NCBI GenBank assembly: GCA_027488755.1
Contig: JAIYAZ010000167.1
Coordinates: 1 to 64,000, forward strand
Length of the DNA stretch: 64,000 bases
Origin: Verrucomicrobiaceae bacterium
GTDB taxonomy: Bacteria; Verrucomicrobiota; Verrucomicrobiia; Chthoniobacterales; JAATET01
Direction of reading: 5' to 3'
Shown: positions 23,450 through 33,263 of the stretch, piece by piece
Layout of the letters: every line of letters starts with the position of its first letter
How positions within the stretch are numbered: position 1 is the stretch's first letter
Program-made: the position numbers and the translations under genes
Notes under the pieces: generated by a model
Database searches by the model: none
Told to the model about the DNA's origin: nothing
What the model saw: the letters and a program-made list of their open reading frames with translations, nothing else

Positions 23450-23620
23450 TGAGAATATTGCCGCCAACGGTAGGCAGCCCCGCCCCGTTGTCAACGGCGC
23501 ATGGTTCGATGACGGTCGAATTAGACCGGGTCTTCCCCGGCGGGTCCCGGGCAAATTTTGTCGCGGGGGAAAGCGGGCGCTCTTGCGGGGGCGGGGCAAT
23601 TTTGCGAGCCTGCGCGCCGA

Positions 23621-24289
23621 ATGAGAGCCGTGCTGCCCGGGGGATTTTTGGTCGTGATTGAAGGCGTGGACGGCACCGGCAAGACGACGGTTTCCTCGAT
23701 GCTCGCCCAATTCTGCGGCGAGCGGGGTCTGCTGTGCGCCTACTCGAAGGAACCCACCGGCATCGGCGCGGGCCGGCAATTGCGGGAATCCGCCCGCACC
23801 GGCCGCGTGAGCGTCGCGGAGGAGTGCGCGCTGTTCCTGCGCGACCGCACCGAGCACGCCGAGCGCACGATCCGCCCGACGCTGGCGGCCGGCGGCGTGG
23901 TGATTCTGGATCGGTATTACTGGAGCACGGCGGCCTACCAGGGCGCGCGGGGCGTGGATCCCGCGGCGATCGTGGCGGAGAATGAGGCGCATGTGCCGCG
24001 GCCGGATCTGGTGATCCTGCTCGACGCGAGCGCGTCCTCGGGTCTGGCCCGGGTGCGCGGGCGGGGCGACGAGCCCGATGAGTTCGAGAAGGCGGGCGCC
24101 CTTGAGCGGGCGGCGGCGATTTTTCGCTCGCTGCAGGAGACGCACCCCGACGATTCGGTGCGCATCGATGCGGGCGGCGACCTTCGCTCCGTGCAGCGGG
24201 CGGCGCTGGCGGAGTTCACGACGCGCCTGGCGGCGGCGGTCACCGCCCGGGGCGGGGATGCGGCGGTGGCGGAGTTGCTGTCCGCCTGA
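23621..24289 (+). CDS. tmk: Thymidylate kinase
   Basis: FLVVIEGVDGTGKTTVSSMLA; VVILDRYYWSTAAYQGARG. Confidence 0.93.
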   Translation: MRAVLPGGFLVVIEGVDGTGKTTVSSMLAQFCGERGLLCAYSKEPTGIGAGRQLRESARTGRVSVAEECALFLRDRTEHAERTIRPTLAAGGVVILDRYYWSTAAYQGARGVDPAAIVAENEAHVPRPDLVILLDASASSGLARVRGRGDEPDEFEKAGALERAAAIFRSLQETHPDDSVRIDAGGDLRSVQRAALAEFTTRLAAAVTARGGDAAVAELLSA

Positions 24290-24298
24290 GTGGGCGGG

Positions 24299-26392
24299 TT
24301 ACTTTCCCTGCTCGAGGGCGGTGCGGCGCGCGTCGCGGCGGCGGCGGGCTTCGGCGAGGAATTCCTCCTGCGCGTTGAACGGCGGTTCCCCGGTCTTGCG
24401 CGGCAGGTAGGTGCCGTCGGGCAGCATGGTGCGGGCCTTGACGTTGTCGCGCCAGAACCAGTCGATGATTTCCTCGACGTGCTGCTTCATGCCGGGCGAA
24501 ACGACGGGAAAGACCGTCTCGACGCGGCGGAAGAGATTGCGCGGCATCCAGTCGGCGCTGCCGAGGTAAATCTGCGGATCGCCGCCATTCTCAAACCGGA
24601 AGATGCGGCTGTGTTCGAGGAAGCGCCCGACGATGCTGCGCACCTCAATGTTTTCGCTCACCCCGCGCACGCCGGGGCGCAGGGCACACATGCCGCGAAC
24701 GAGCAGGCGGACGTTCACCCCGGCGGTCGAGGCCCGGTAGAGCGACTCAATGATGCCCTCGTCGAGCAGGGCGTTCATCTTGGCAAAGATGCCCGCCGGC
24801 CGGCCCGCGAGCGCGTGCCGGGTCTCCTGGTCGATGAGCGCCATGAAGCGGGCATGTAGCTCAAACGGCGCGACCAGCAGCTCGCGCATGCCGGTGAATT
24901 TCGAGACGCCGGTGAGCAGATTGAACAGCTCGGCGAGGTCGCTGGTGACCTCGTCGCGGCAGGTGAAGATGCCGATGTCGGTGTAAATGCGCGCCGTGGA
25001 GGGGTGGTAGTTGCCGGTGCCGAGGTGCGCGTAGCGGCGGATGCCGTCGCCCTCGCTGCGGACCACGAGCGAGGCCTTCGCGTGGGTTTTAAGGCCGGTC
25101 ACGCCGTAGACAACGTCCACGCCGGCTTCGCGCATGGCGCGGGCCCACTTGATGTTGGCCGCCTCGTCGAAGCGGGCCTTGAGCTCGATGACGACGGTGA
25201 CCTGTTTGCCGTTGCGCGCGGCTTCAATGAGGGACTCGACGATCGGTGAGTCCGAGCTGGTGCGGTAGAGCGTCTGCTTGATGGCGAGGACGTGGGGGTC
25301 CTCCGCCGCGAGGGCCAGAAAATCGACGACGGTCTGGAAGTTGTCGTAGGGGTGGTGGAGGAGGATGTCGCCCTTGCGAATGTGGAAGAAGATATCGCTC
25401 TCCTCGTCGAGGGAGACCACCGTGTTCGGCGTGAAGCGTTTGTAGCGCAGCTCGGGCCGCGCGATTTGCAGCGCGAGCGGCATGAGCCGGGTGAGGTTCA
25501 GCGGGCCGTTGATGCGGAAGACGTCCTCCTCCTGGAGGTTGAACAACTCGAGGAGCCGGCGCACGACCCGCGGCGGGCATTTGTGCTCGACCTCGAGGCG
25601 CACGGCCGCGCCGCGGTTCACCCGGCGCAACTCCGCCTCGATGGCGTGCAGAAGGTTCTGCACCTCCTCCTCGTCGAAGTAGAGGTTGCTGTTGCGCGTG
25701 ACGCGGAAGAGGTGGGCGCCCTTGACGGTCACCCCGTTAAAAAGCCGCCCGACGTGCCGCTGGATAAGGCCGCCGAGGAACGTGTAGTCCTCATGCCCCT
25801 CGGCCGGATTCGCAAAGGGAACGACGCGCGGCAGGATGCGCGGCACCTGCACGACCGCAATGTCCGTTTGCAGCCCCTCGCCCTCGAGCTCCACGATGAC
25901 GTTGAGGCTCTTGTTGAGCAGCTGCGGAAAGGGATGCACGGGGTCGATCGCCAGCGGCGTGAGAACCGGGTAGACCTGCTTTTCAAAAAACGCGTCGAGG
26001 TGCGCGCGCTCGGCCGCCGGCAGGTCATCCTGGGCGTGGAACGTGATGCGCTCCGCCTCGAGGGCCGGTCGCAGATGCTCGCGCCAGCAGCGGTATTGAT
26101 CCTCGACCAGGCGGCGAACCCGCTCGGAAATGCGCGCAAGCGACTCCGAGGCGGAGAGCCCATCGGGCCCGGTTTCGTGCGTGTGGGTCTGCCGCTGCTG
26201 CTTGAGACCCGCGACCCGCACCTCGAAGAATTCATCAAGATTCGAGCTGACAATGCAGAGAAACTTCAGCCGCTCGAGCACCGGATTCGACGCGTCAAAG
26301 GCCTGGTCCAGCACGCGCTGGTTGAATTCCAGCCAGCTCGCCTCGCGGTTGTTGAAGTGCTTGGGGTCTCGAAAATCAGTTACGGCGGCCAT
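24299..26392 (-). CDS. ppk1: Polyphosphate kinase 1
   Basis: FNNREASWLEFNQRVLDQAFDASNPVLERLKFLCIVSSNLDEFFEVRVAGL; HHPYDNFQTVVDFL; YAHLGTGNYHPSTARIYTD. Confidence 0.97.
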   Translation of the reverse strand: MAAVTDFRDPKHFNNREASWLEFNQRVLDQAFDASNPVLERLKFLCIVSSNLDEFFEVRVAGLKQQRQTHTHETGPDGLSASESLARISERVRRLVEDQYRCWREHLRPALEAERITFHAQDDLPAAERAHLDAFFEKQVYPVLTPLAIDPVHPFPQLLNKSLNVIVELEGEGLQTDIAVVQVPRILPRVVPFANPAEGHEDYTFLGGLIQRHVGRLFNGVTVKGAHLFRVTRNSNLYFDEEEVQNLLHAIEAELRRVNRGAAVRLEVEHKCPPRVVRRLLELFNLQEEDVFRINGPLNLTRLMPLALQIARPELRYKRFTPNTVVSLDEESDIFFHIRKGDILLHHPYDNFQTVVDFLALAAEDPHVLAIKQTLYRTSSDSPIVESLIEAARNGKQVTVVIELKARFDEAANIKWARAMREAGVDVVYGVTGLKTHAKASLVVRSEGDGIRRYAHLGTGNYHPSTARIYTDIGIFTCRDEVTSDLAELFNLLTGVSKFTGMRELLVAPFELHARFMALIDQETRHALAGRPAGIFAKMNALLDEGIIESLYRASTAGVNVRLLVRGMCALRPGVRGVSENIEVRSIVGRFLEHSRIFRFENGGDPQIYLGSADWMPRNLFRRVETVFPVVSPGMKQHVEEIIDWFWRDNVKARTMLPDGTYLPRKTGEPPFNAQEEFLAEARRRRDARRTALEQGK

Positions 26393-26538
26393 CTTCCATT
26401 TTTTCCCTCTCCACCCGGCCAAAACCGCGGTCGTCGCCGTTTGGGGGAGGGCGGAGAAATCGAAATTAGTCGAGGCCGCCGAGGCCTGCAAACGGATTTC
26501 GGATTGCGCCCGACGAATGACTGGAAAACTCTGCGGGA

Positions 26539-27612
26539 ATGATGACCGACCCCGCCCGCGACTTTCTCACGCGTCTGTTGGAAACCCCCTCGCCCTCCGG
26601 CTTTGAGGCCGCGGGCCAGCGCGTCTGGGCCGGGCACGTGCGCCCGGTCGCCGACACCTTCGAGAGCGACAGCTACGGAAACGCCTGGGCTACCGTCAAC
26701 CCCGCGGGCTCGCCGAAGATCCTGCTCTCCGGCCACGCCGACGAGCTCGGCTTCATGGTCGGCTACATCAACGACGACGGCTTTCTCTACTTCAAGGGCA
26801 TCGGCGGCGTGGACCCCGCGCTCATCCGCGGTCAGCGCGTGATCGTGCACGGCCGGGGCGGCCCCGTGGCCGGCGTCACCGGCCAGCTCGCCATCCACCT
26901 CCAGCCGCCCGACGACCGGAAAAAGGTGCCCGAGATTCACGACATGACCATCGACATCGGCGCCCGCTCCCGGGCGGAGGCCGAAGCCGTCGTGGCCGTG
27001 GGCGACGCCATCACCTACTCCGCCGGCGTGCTGCCCCTGCTGGGCGACCGCATCGCCGCCCGTGGCTGCGACAACCGCATCGGCACCTGGGCCGCCGGGG
27101 AGGCCCTCCGCCGGGTGGCCGCCCGCCGGGACGAACTGCAGGCCTGCGTCGTCGCCGCCTCAATGATTCAGGAGGAAAACGGCCTCTACGGCGCCACCAT
27201 GGCCGCCTACCGCGTGCGGCCCGACATCGCCCTCGTTGTCGACGTCACCCACGCCACCGATTCCCCGCAGGCCTCCAAACCCAAGCACGGCGACGTGCGA
27301 CTCGGCGGCGGCCCGGTGATTTCCATCGGCAGCGCGAACCACCCCGTGGTGAACCGCCGCCTGCGCGCCGTGGCGGAAAAGGCCGGCATCCCCGTGCAGA
27401 CCGAGATCAACCCGCGCTGGACCGGCACCGACGCCGACGCGATTTTCCTCACCCGCGGCGGCATCCCGACCACCTCCATCGGCCTGCCCAACCGCTACAT
27501 GCACTCGCCGGTGGAGGTCATCGAACTCGCCGACCTCGACGCGCTCGCCGACCTGCTCGCGGCCTTCGTGCTCGACGTCAAAACGGGCGAAGAATTCCGC
27601 GTGGAGATCTGA
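26539..27612 (+). CDS. M42-family metallopeptidase
   Basis: LLETPSPSGFEAAGQRVW, LSGHADELGFMV, RGCDNRIGTWAAGEAL, IQEENGLYGA. Confidence 0.93.
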   Translation: MMTDPARDFLTRLLETPSPSGFEAAGQRVWAGHVRPVADTFESDSYGNAWATVNPAGSPKILLSGHADELGFMVGYINDDGFLYFKGIGGVDPALIRGQRVIVHGRGGPVAGVTGQLAIHLQPPDDRKKVPEIHDMTIDIGARSRAEAEAVVAVGDAITYSAGVLPLLGDRIAARGCDNRIGTWAAGEALRRVAARRDELQACVVAASMIQEENGLYGATMAAYRVRPDIALVVDVTHATDSPQASKPKHGDVRLGGGPVISIGSANHPVVNRRLRAVAEKAGIPVQTEINPRWTGTDADAIFLTRGGIPTTSIGLPNRYMHSPVEVIELADLDALADLLAAFVLDVKTGEEFRVEI

Positions 27613-27630
27613 TCCCCCCGCTCGCCGCAC

Positions 27631-28071
27631 CTACACCGCGATATCCTCGTTCCAGAGCTCCGGCCGCGCCGCGATGAAGCCGCGCATCAGCTCGATGCAC
27701 TCCTCATCCTGCAGCACGGTGAGTTCCACGCCCTGCGCGCGCAGCCAATCCTCCGCGCCGAGGAACGTCACGTTCTCCGCGATGACGATTTTCGGAATCT
27801 TGTAGAGCAGCGACGTGCCGCTGCACATCGGGCAGGGCGACAGCGTCGTGTAGAGCACGCACTCGCGGTAGACGCTCGCCGGCTGGCGGCCCGCCGCCTT
27901 GAACGCGCTCATCTCGCCGTGCAGGAGGGGATCGCCCAGTTGCACGCGCATATTGTGGCCGCGCCCGATGATTTTTCCGCGGTGCACGATCACCGAGCCG
28001 ATGGGGATTCCCCCCTCGCTCAAGCCCAGCTTCGCTTCGTCGATCGCCGCCTGGAGGAATTCATCGCGCAT
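27631..28071 (-). CDS. Cytosine/nucleoside deaminase, fungal FCY1-like
   Basis: LSEGGIPIGSVIVHRGKIIGRGHNMRVQLGDPLLHGEMSAF (HAE-type HGE), YTTLSPCPMCSG (PCxxC), C-terminus FIAARPELWNEDIAV. Confidence 0.88.
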   Translation of the reverse strand: MRDEFLQAAIDEAKLGLSEGGIPIGSVIVHRGKIIGRGHNMRVQLGDPLLHGEMSAFKAAGRQPASVYRECVLYTTLSPCPMCSGTSLLYKIPKIVIAENVTFLGAEDWLRAQGVELTVLQDEECIELMRGFIAARPELWNEDIAV

Positions 28072-28149
28072 GCCGGCCAGCGTAGCGGGAATCGTGCCGG
28101 ACGAAAATCCCTTTGCCTCCCCCGCGCCCCCCGCGGCAACCTGCGCGCC

Positions 28150-28446
28150 ATGCCCAAAAAGCTGTCCGCCGAAATCCGCAACGCCGCGTGGATCGGCGAC
28201 GCCGTGCTCAGCCTCTTCGCGCGTTCGTGGCTGCTTCGCGAGCATGGCGCCATGGATGGCGAGCGCCTCACCGCCTTCACCTCAAATCACTTTCTCGCCA
28301 GCTTCGGCAACCCCACCGAGGTCGAGGCCGCCATCGGCGAAATCTACGCCCGCGACGGCCTCGCCGCCGCCTTCGCGGAAATCGAACAACGCCTCCTCCC
28401 CGCGTTCCTCGCCCAGGAAAAACGCCGCGCCCGCCAGCGGCGCTGA
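28150..28446 (+). CDS. Minimal RNase III-domain-like protein (no dsRBD)
   Basis: 98 aa; IRNAAWIGDAVLSLFARSWLL and EVEAAIGEIYARDGLAAAFAEIEQRLLPAF parallel RNase III (FLGDAVL...EALIGAIYLDGGLEAA). Confidence 0.65.
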   Translation: MPKKLSAEIRNAAWIGDAVLSLFARSWLLREHGAMDGERLTAFTSNHFLASFGNPTEVEAAIGEIYARDGLAAAFAEIEQRLLPAFLAQEKRRARQRR

Positions 28447-28497
28447 CCCCGCGCAAGTCCCGCTCGCCATTCGGGCGGTCCGCGCTAGGTTGTCTCC

Positions 28498-29649
28498 ATG
28501 CGTCCCTGGCTCCGCCTTTTCGCGCTCGTCCTCCCCGTCGTCACCGCCCTGCCGCTCGCCGCCGCGGAGTTCCGCGCCGCGTGGGTGGCCAGCGTGCACA
28601 ACATCAATTTCCCGTCGAAGCCCGGCCTCAGCGCCGAGTCGCAGAAGGCGCAGATTCTTCAAATTCTCGACGTAGCCAAGCGTGCGCGCCTGAACGCCCT
28701 GCTCGTGCAGGTCCGCCCCGAGGGCGACGCGCTCTACGAATCGGCCATCGAACCGTGGAGCCGCTTCCTCTCGGGCACGCAGGGCGTTTCCCCCGGCTAC
28801 GATCCGCTTGCCTTCTTCATCGCCGAGGGGCGCAAGCGCGGCATTGGCATTCACGCGTGGATCAATCCCTACCGCGTCGCCACGAACGCCGCCGCCGACC
28901 GCAGCTCGAAGAGCCCCGCCAGCCGCCTCGCCGGGAGCGTGCGCCGCGTCGGCCGCCAGCTCTGGATGGACCCCGGTTCCCCCGAGGCGCAGGACTACAT
29001 TGTGACCGTCGTGCGCGACCTCGTCCGCCGTTACCCCGTCGCCGGCGTGCACCTCGACGATTATTTCTATCCCTACCCGGAAACTTACTCCGGCCCCTTC
29101 CCCGACGAGGCCACCTACGCCCGCTACCGCGCCGCCGGCGGCAGCCTCGCCCGGGCCGACTGGCGCCGCCACAGCGTGAATACCCTCGTCCGCAAGCTCC
29201 AGGCCGCCGTGCACGGCACGCGTCCCGGCGCGCTCTTCGGCGTGAGCCCGTTCGGCATCTACACGAAAGGCCAGCCCGCTGACGTGAAGGCCGGCCTCGA
29301 CCAACTTAACGAGCTCTACTCCGACCCCGTCGCCTGGCTCCAGCAGGGCTGGGTCGATTACCTCGCGCCGCAGCTCTACTGGCGCGACGGCGGCCCGCAG
29401 AGCTTCACCGCGCTCCTCCGCTGGTGGCGCAACCCCGGCGTGAATCCCCGCGGCATCCCCATCTTTCCGGGCATTGCCATCGAGCGCTTGGGCGGCAAAC
29501 ACGACTGGCCCGCAGGCGAAATCGCCAAACAGCTCGACCTCACCCGCGCCATCGGCCCGCAGCCGAACGGCACCGGGTTCATCCTCTGGGATTTCGCCCC
29601 GCTGAAAAAGAACGCCAAGGGCATTCTCCCCGTCGTCGCGGGGAATTAA
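28498..29649 (+). CDS. Glycoside-hydrolase-like family 10 (GHL10/DUF187, YngK-like) secreted protein
   Basis: Signal peptide; EFRAAWVASVHNINFPSKPGLSAESQKAQILQILDVAKRARLNALLVQVRPEGDALYESAIEPWSRFLSGTQG. Confidence 0.92.
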   Translation: MRPWLRLFALVLPVVTALPLAAAEFRAAWVASVHNINFPSKPGLSAESQKAQILQILDVAKRARLNALLVQVRPEGDALYESAIEPWSRFLSGTQGVSPGYDPLAFFIAEGRKRGIGIHAWINPYRVATNAAADRSSKSPASRLAGSVRRVGRQLWMDPGSPEAQDYIVTVVRDLVRRYPVAGVHLDDYFYPYPETYSGPFPDEATYARYRAAGGSLARADWRRHSVNTLVRKLQAAVHGTRPGALFGVSPFGIYTKGQPADVKAGLDQLNELYSDPVAWLQQGWVDYLAPQLYWRDGGPQSFTALLRWWRNPGVNPRGIPIFPGIAIERLGGKHDWPAGEIAKQLDLTRAIGPQPNGTGFILWDFAPLKKNAKGILPVVAGN

Positions 29650-29673
29650 CCGTCACCATCGAAGCGCGCCGGC

Positions 29674-30390
29674 TCAGTCCTTGAGCGGCGCGGGCGTCGG
29701 CGGCGGATTGAGCGGGATCGCGGGCGTCACGCGAAACTGGCCGAGCCGGCGCAGGTAGGCCTGAAGCATCGAGTCGCACTTGGCGGCCAGCGCGGAGTCA
29801 ATGGCCGTCATTTTCCCGTAAAGCAGCCGATAGTATTCGCGGAGAGCCTGGCGCTTGCCCTCGTCGGTTTTCGCCGCCTCGGCCTGCTCGCGCAGACTGC
29901 GGACGGCGGGATCCTTGAGCACCTGAAGCCGGACCTGCTGGTAGCGCACCAGAAGTTTGCGCTCCTTTTCGTATTGGTTCTCCTGCGCGATGGCCGGCGG
30001 CGGCGGGGCCTCGGAGCTGGTGGGGTCCACCCCCTCGGGGATGAGCGCGTCAGGGTTTGGCAGGTCGCTCGGGGCCACCGCATCGGCGGGCAGCGGCTCG
30101 ATGCCCTCGACGGGCGCACCAAGATTCACGTCGCTGGGTTCGGGCAGAATGTCGGCCGAGTCAGCGGGACTCGCGCTGGGGCTGGGCCCCGGCGTCGGCT
30201 GGAGCGTGGGTTCATCGGCCGCCGGCGCGGCCGCGGGGCTGGGCGCCGGAGTCGGGCTCGGGGCCGCGGTCGCCGCGGGAGAGGGGCTCGGCGTCGCGGG
30301 AGCGGGTGTCGTCGTCGATTCCTGAGCGAGCACGGGCAGCGCGAGCGCGAGGACGGGCGCGGCGATCAGGGAAAACGGACGAATCTTCAT
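29674..30390 (-). CDS. Secreted protein with Pro/Ala/Ser/Thr-rich low-complexity region
   Basis: Start MKIRPFSLIAAPVLALALPVLAQ; then ~45 residues of TPAPATPSPSPAATAAPSPTP-type repeats. Confidence 0.7.
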   Translation of the reverse strand: MKIRPFSLIAAPVLALALPVLAQESTTTPAPATPSPSPAATAAPSPTPAPSPAAAPAADEPTLQPTPGPSPSASPADSADILPEPSDVNLGAPVEGIEPLPADAVAPSDLPNPDALIPEGVDPTSSEAPPPPAIAQENQYEKERKLLVRYQQVRLQVLKDPAVRSLREQAEAAKTDEGKRQALREYYRLLYGKMTAIDSALAAKCDSMLQAYLRRLGQFRVTPAIPLNPPPTPAPLKD

Positions 30391-30467
30391 GAAGCGCGAG
30401 TAAAGCCGCCAGCGGGCGGGACTTGCAAACGAAACAGGTTTGTCTTCTGTTGGCAAGCCGCCACCCG

Positions 30468-31739
30468 ATGCTCCGCCGACCCGGACAGTTTCGCGAAATC
30501 CCGCTTCCGCTTTGCCCCGCGGAGGCCGCCGCCGGCCTCGCCCATCGACCGGGATTTGTGTTCCTCGACTCCGCCCTCGAGTCGCGCGGGGCGATCTCCC
30601 TCCTCGCCTCGGACCCCGAGATGATTCTCGACGGCGGCCCGGACGACTGGGGCCGGCTCGAGGCCGTGCTGGCCGACCGGCGCGTGGAAACCGGGGATTC
30701 CGGCCTGCCCCATGGCGCGGCGCTGGGGTGGTTCGGTTACGACGGGCGCTTTCGCTTTGGCCTGTATCCACACCTGCTCGTCTACATCCACGGCGAGGAC
30801 CGCTGGCTGGCCTTCGGCGAACCGGAATTACCCGAGCGCGATGCCGCCCCCGCGCCGGGTCGGGCCCCGGTTTTCCAGCCCGAGATCGAAGCCTCGACCT
30901 ATCACGCGATGGTCCGCCGCGCGCAAGGCTACATCGCCGCCGGCGACATCTACCAGGTGTGTCTCGCGCACCGCTTCCGCGCGGAATGGGCGGGGCCGAC
31001 CTGGCCGTTCTACGCGAGTCTGCGCCACTACTCGCCCGCCCCCTTCGCGGGATACCTCGCCCTGGGCGACACCACGCTGCTCGGCGCGTCGCCGGAGTCG
31101 TTTCTGCATCTCAGCGGACGCCACATCCGCACCCGCCCGATCAAGGGCACCCGCCCCCGCCGCGACGCGGGCGACGCCGACGAACGCTCCGCCTACGAGT
31201 TGATCACCTCGCCGAAGGAAATCGCCGAACTCGTGATGATCACCGACCTCGAGCGCAACGACCTCGGGCAGGTCTGCGAGTTCGGCAGCGTCCGCGTGAC
31301 CGACCTGCTGCGCCTCGAGCGCTTTGAGCAGGTGTTTCACCTCGTCTCGACGATTGAGGGCACGCTGCGCCCCGGCCTTTCCCACCTCGACGCCCTCGCC
31401 GCCTGCTTCCCGGGCGGATCGATCTCCGGGGCCCCGAAAAAGCGCGCCCGGGAAATCATCGCCGAGCTCGAGCCGGCCCCGCGCGGCATCTACACGGGCG
31501 CCGTCGGCTTCTTCGGCTTTAACGACGAGAGCCGCTTCAACATCGCGATCCGCTCCGTCGTCCAGCGCGGCGGCGAGGCCACCTTCCACGTCGGCGCCGG
31601 CATTGTCGCGGACTCCGTCGCCGAGCATGAATGGGAGGAAACGCTCCACAAAGCGGCCGGGATCCTCCTCGCGGCGGAACGCATGGCCGCCGGCGCTCCT
31701 AGCCCCGCGCCGAGACCAGGGCCCGAAGCATTTCACTGA
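30468..31739 (+). CDS. pabB: Aminodeoxychorismate synthase component I
   Basis: TRPIKGTRPRRDAGDADE, LVMITDLERNDLGQVCEFGSV, FPGGSISGAPKKRAREIIAELEPAPRGIYTGAVGF. Confidence 0.92.
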   Translation: MLRRPGQFREIPLPLCPAEAAAGLAHRPGFVFLDSALESRGAISLLASDPEMILDGGPDDWGRLEAVLADRRVETGDSGLPHGAALGWFGYDGRFRFGLYPHLLVYIHGEDRWLAFGEPELPERDAAPAPGRAPVFQPEIEASTYHAMVRRAQGYIAAGDIYQVCLAHRFRAEWAGPTWPFYASLRHYSPAPFAGYLALGDTTLLGASPESFLHLSGRHIRTRPIKGTRPRRDAGDADERSAYELITSPKEIAELVMITDLERNDLGQVCEFGSVRVTDLLRLERFEQVFHLVSTIEGTLRPGLSHLDALAACFPGGSISGAPKKRAREIIAELEPAPRGIYTGAVGFFGFNDESRFNIAIRSVVQRGGEATFHVGAGIVADSVAEHEWEETLHKAAGILLAAERMAAGAPSPAPRPGPEAFH

Positions 31740-32310
31740 ACGCGAGGCGCACCGCTTCGTTCCAACCCGTCACGAGTGCCTCGGGCGTGCGGCCCGACAC
31801 GGGCACGGACTGGCGGAACGTGCGGTCGAGCACGACCACGCGACCGTCGGCGGTGCGGCGGAAAACCTGCACTCGCAGGGCCACCACCGCCCGGGGCGCG
31901 GAAGGTTCGCGAAAATCCCCCGCCAGCTCCACCAGACTCGCCTCGATGAGATCGTCCTGTCCCCCCTGCCCCACCGGCTCGGCCACGAAGCGGTAATAAC
32001 CCGAGTCGCGCACCCATTTGCGCAGCATGCCGGTGAAGAGATCCGCCGGAGCGGCCAGAAATTGATGGTAGGGATCCGTCTCCCAGCGGCCGCCGGCAAG
32101 CTGGTAAACAAAGCCGCTGCCGGCAAAGGGCGCGGCCACCTCAACGTAATTCACCGCGGCGGTCGCGTTGCCGCCCAGGGCCCGCAGCGAGGGCGCCGGC
32201 CCCGGATCGAGCGCGTAGAACTTCGTCTCCGGGCGTGGTCCCAACGCGCACCCCGCCACCAGACCAAGCAGGCCGCAAAGGGCCACAATTCGCCACGTCG
32301 CCGCCTTCAT
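31699..32310 (-). CDS. ABC-type transport auxiliary lipoprotein (PqiC-like)
   Basis: Lipobox LLGLVAGCALG; KFYALDPG; last gene of the Mla-type cluster. Confidence 0.8.
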   Translation of the reverse strand: MKAATWRIVALCGLLGLVAGCALGPRPETKFYALDPGPAPSLRALGGNATAAVNYVEVAAPFAGSGFVYQLAGGRWETDPYHQFLAAPADLFTGMLRKWVRDSGYYRFVAEPVGQGGQDDLIEASLVELAGDFREPSAPRAVVALRVQVFRRTADGRVVVLDRTFRQSVPVSGRTPEALVTGWNEAVRLAFSEMLRALVSARG

Positions 32311-33263
32311 CGTTTGCGGGGCGGTTCGGGTTGGAGCACCTTCACGGGCGCCGCCGGCCGGCTGAAAATCAACCGGGAGGGATCCCGCGCCAGGTCGGCG
32401 CTGAGGGTGCGGAGATTCTCGGAGATCACGCGCATGTTGGCCAGCGCGGCGGCCACGTCGTCGGCGTTCAACCGCGAGGCTGGCTCAAGGTTCGCGAGCA
32501 CCTGGCGGAGTTGATCGTTGGATCGCTGGACCTGCCGCAGCAGCGCCTGCGTCTCGGCGCTGAGTTCCTTCACCTGCGCCTCGTCGATGGCCCGCGAGAC
32601 GTCCTGGAAAAGCTTCTGCGCATCAGTGCTCAATTTGTCGATCTGCGCGCCGGTGACGACTTTGTTCAGATTCGCGAGCAGCTCCTCGGTGCTGTCGCTG
32701 ATGCCCTTGATGTTGAGATTCTCGATCTCGCGCATGATGCGGTTGAGCGAGTCGAGCATGTTGGTAATTTCGCCCGGCGCGTAGGGCAGAAAATAATGCC
32801 GCGGCTGCCAGTTGATCTTAATGGGCGCAAACCGCGAGGGATCGAGGTAGTTGATCTCGATGTAGTTCAGGCCCGTGATGCCCTGGGGCTCGATTTGCGC
32901 CCGCAGTCCGGCCTTGATCCCGCGATCCAGCAATTCCTGGAAATCCTCCACGTCGAACATCCCGGGGAAGATCTCCTTGTCGATCTCCATGAGGATCACG
33001 ACGTAGTTGACGACGGAGGTCCGGTCGACCTCCGGATACTCGGTGAAAAGGAAGCCGATGTTGCTGACCCGGCCGACCGTGACGCCGCGAAATTTCACGG
33101 GCGACCCGACCTCGATGCCCTGCACGGTCGAGTCCACGTAGGTCTCGAGGGAAATCTTCTCCTTGAAGATCTGACCCAGCCCGAAAATCACGAGCCCGCC
33201 CGCCAGAAGCAGCAGGCCGACAATGATGAACACGCCAATGCGGAAATAGCGGGCGTCCTTCAC
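32307..33263 (-). CDS. MlaD/MCE-family protein
   Basis: N-terminal TM; ETYVDSTVQGIEVGSPVKFRGVTVGRVSNIGF (MCE domain); GLRAQIEPQGITGLNYIEINY. Confidence 0.93.
   Translation of the reverse strand: MKDARYFRIGVFIIVGLLLLAGGLVIFGLGQIFKEKISLETYVDSTVQGIEVGSPVKFRGVTVGRVSNIGFLFTEYPEVDRTSVVNYVVILMEIDKEIFPGMFDVEDFQELLDRGIKAGLRAQIEPQGITGLNYIEINYLDPSRFAPIKINWQPRHYFLPYAPGEITNMLDSLNRIMREIENLNIKGISDSTEELLANLNKVVTGAQIDKLSTDAQKLFQDVSRAIDEAQVKELSAETQALLRQVQRSNDQLRQVLANLEPASRLNADDVAAALANMRVISENLRTLSADLARDPSRLIFSRPAAPVKVLQPEPPRKR

Noticed and set aside
30148-30318. Repetitive Pro/Ala/Ser/Thr-coding stretch considered as a tandem repeat or CRISPR-like array
   Set aside because: No regular repeat-spacer unit at DNA level; simple low-complexity coding sequence of a secreted protein
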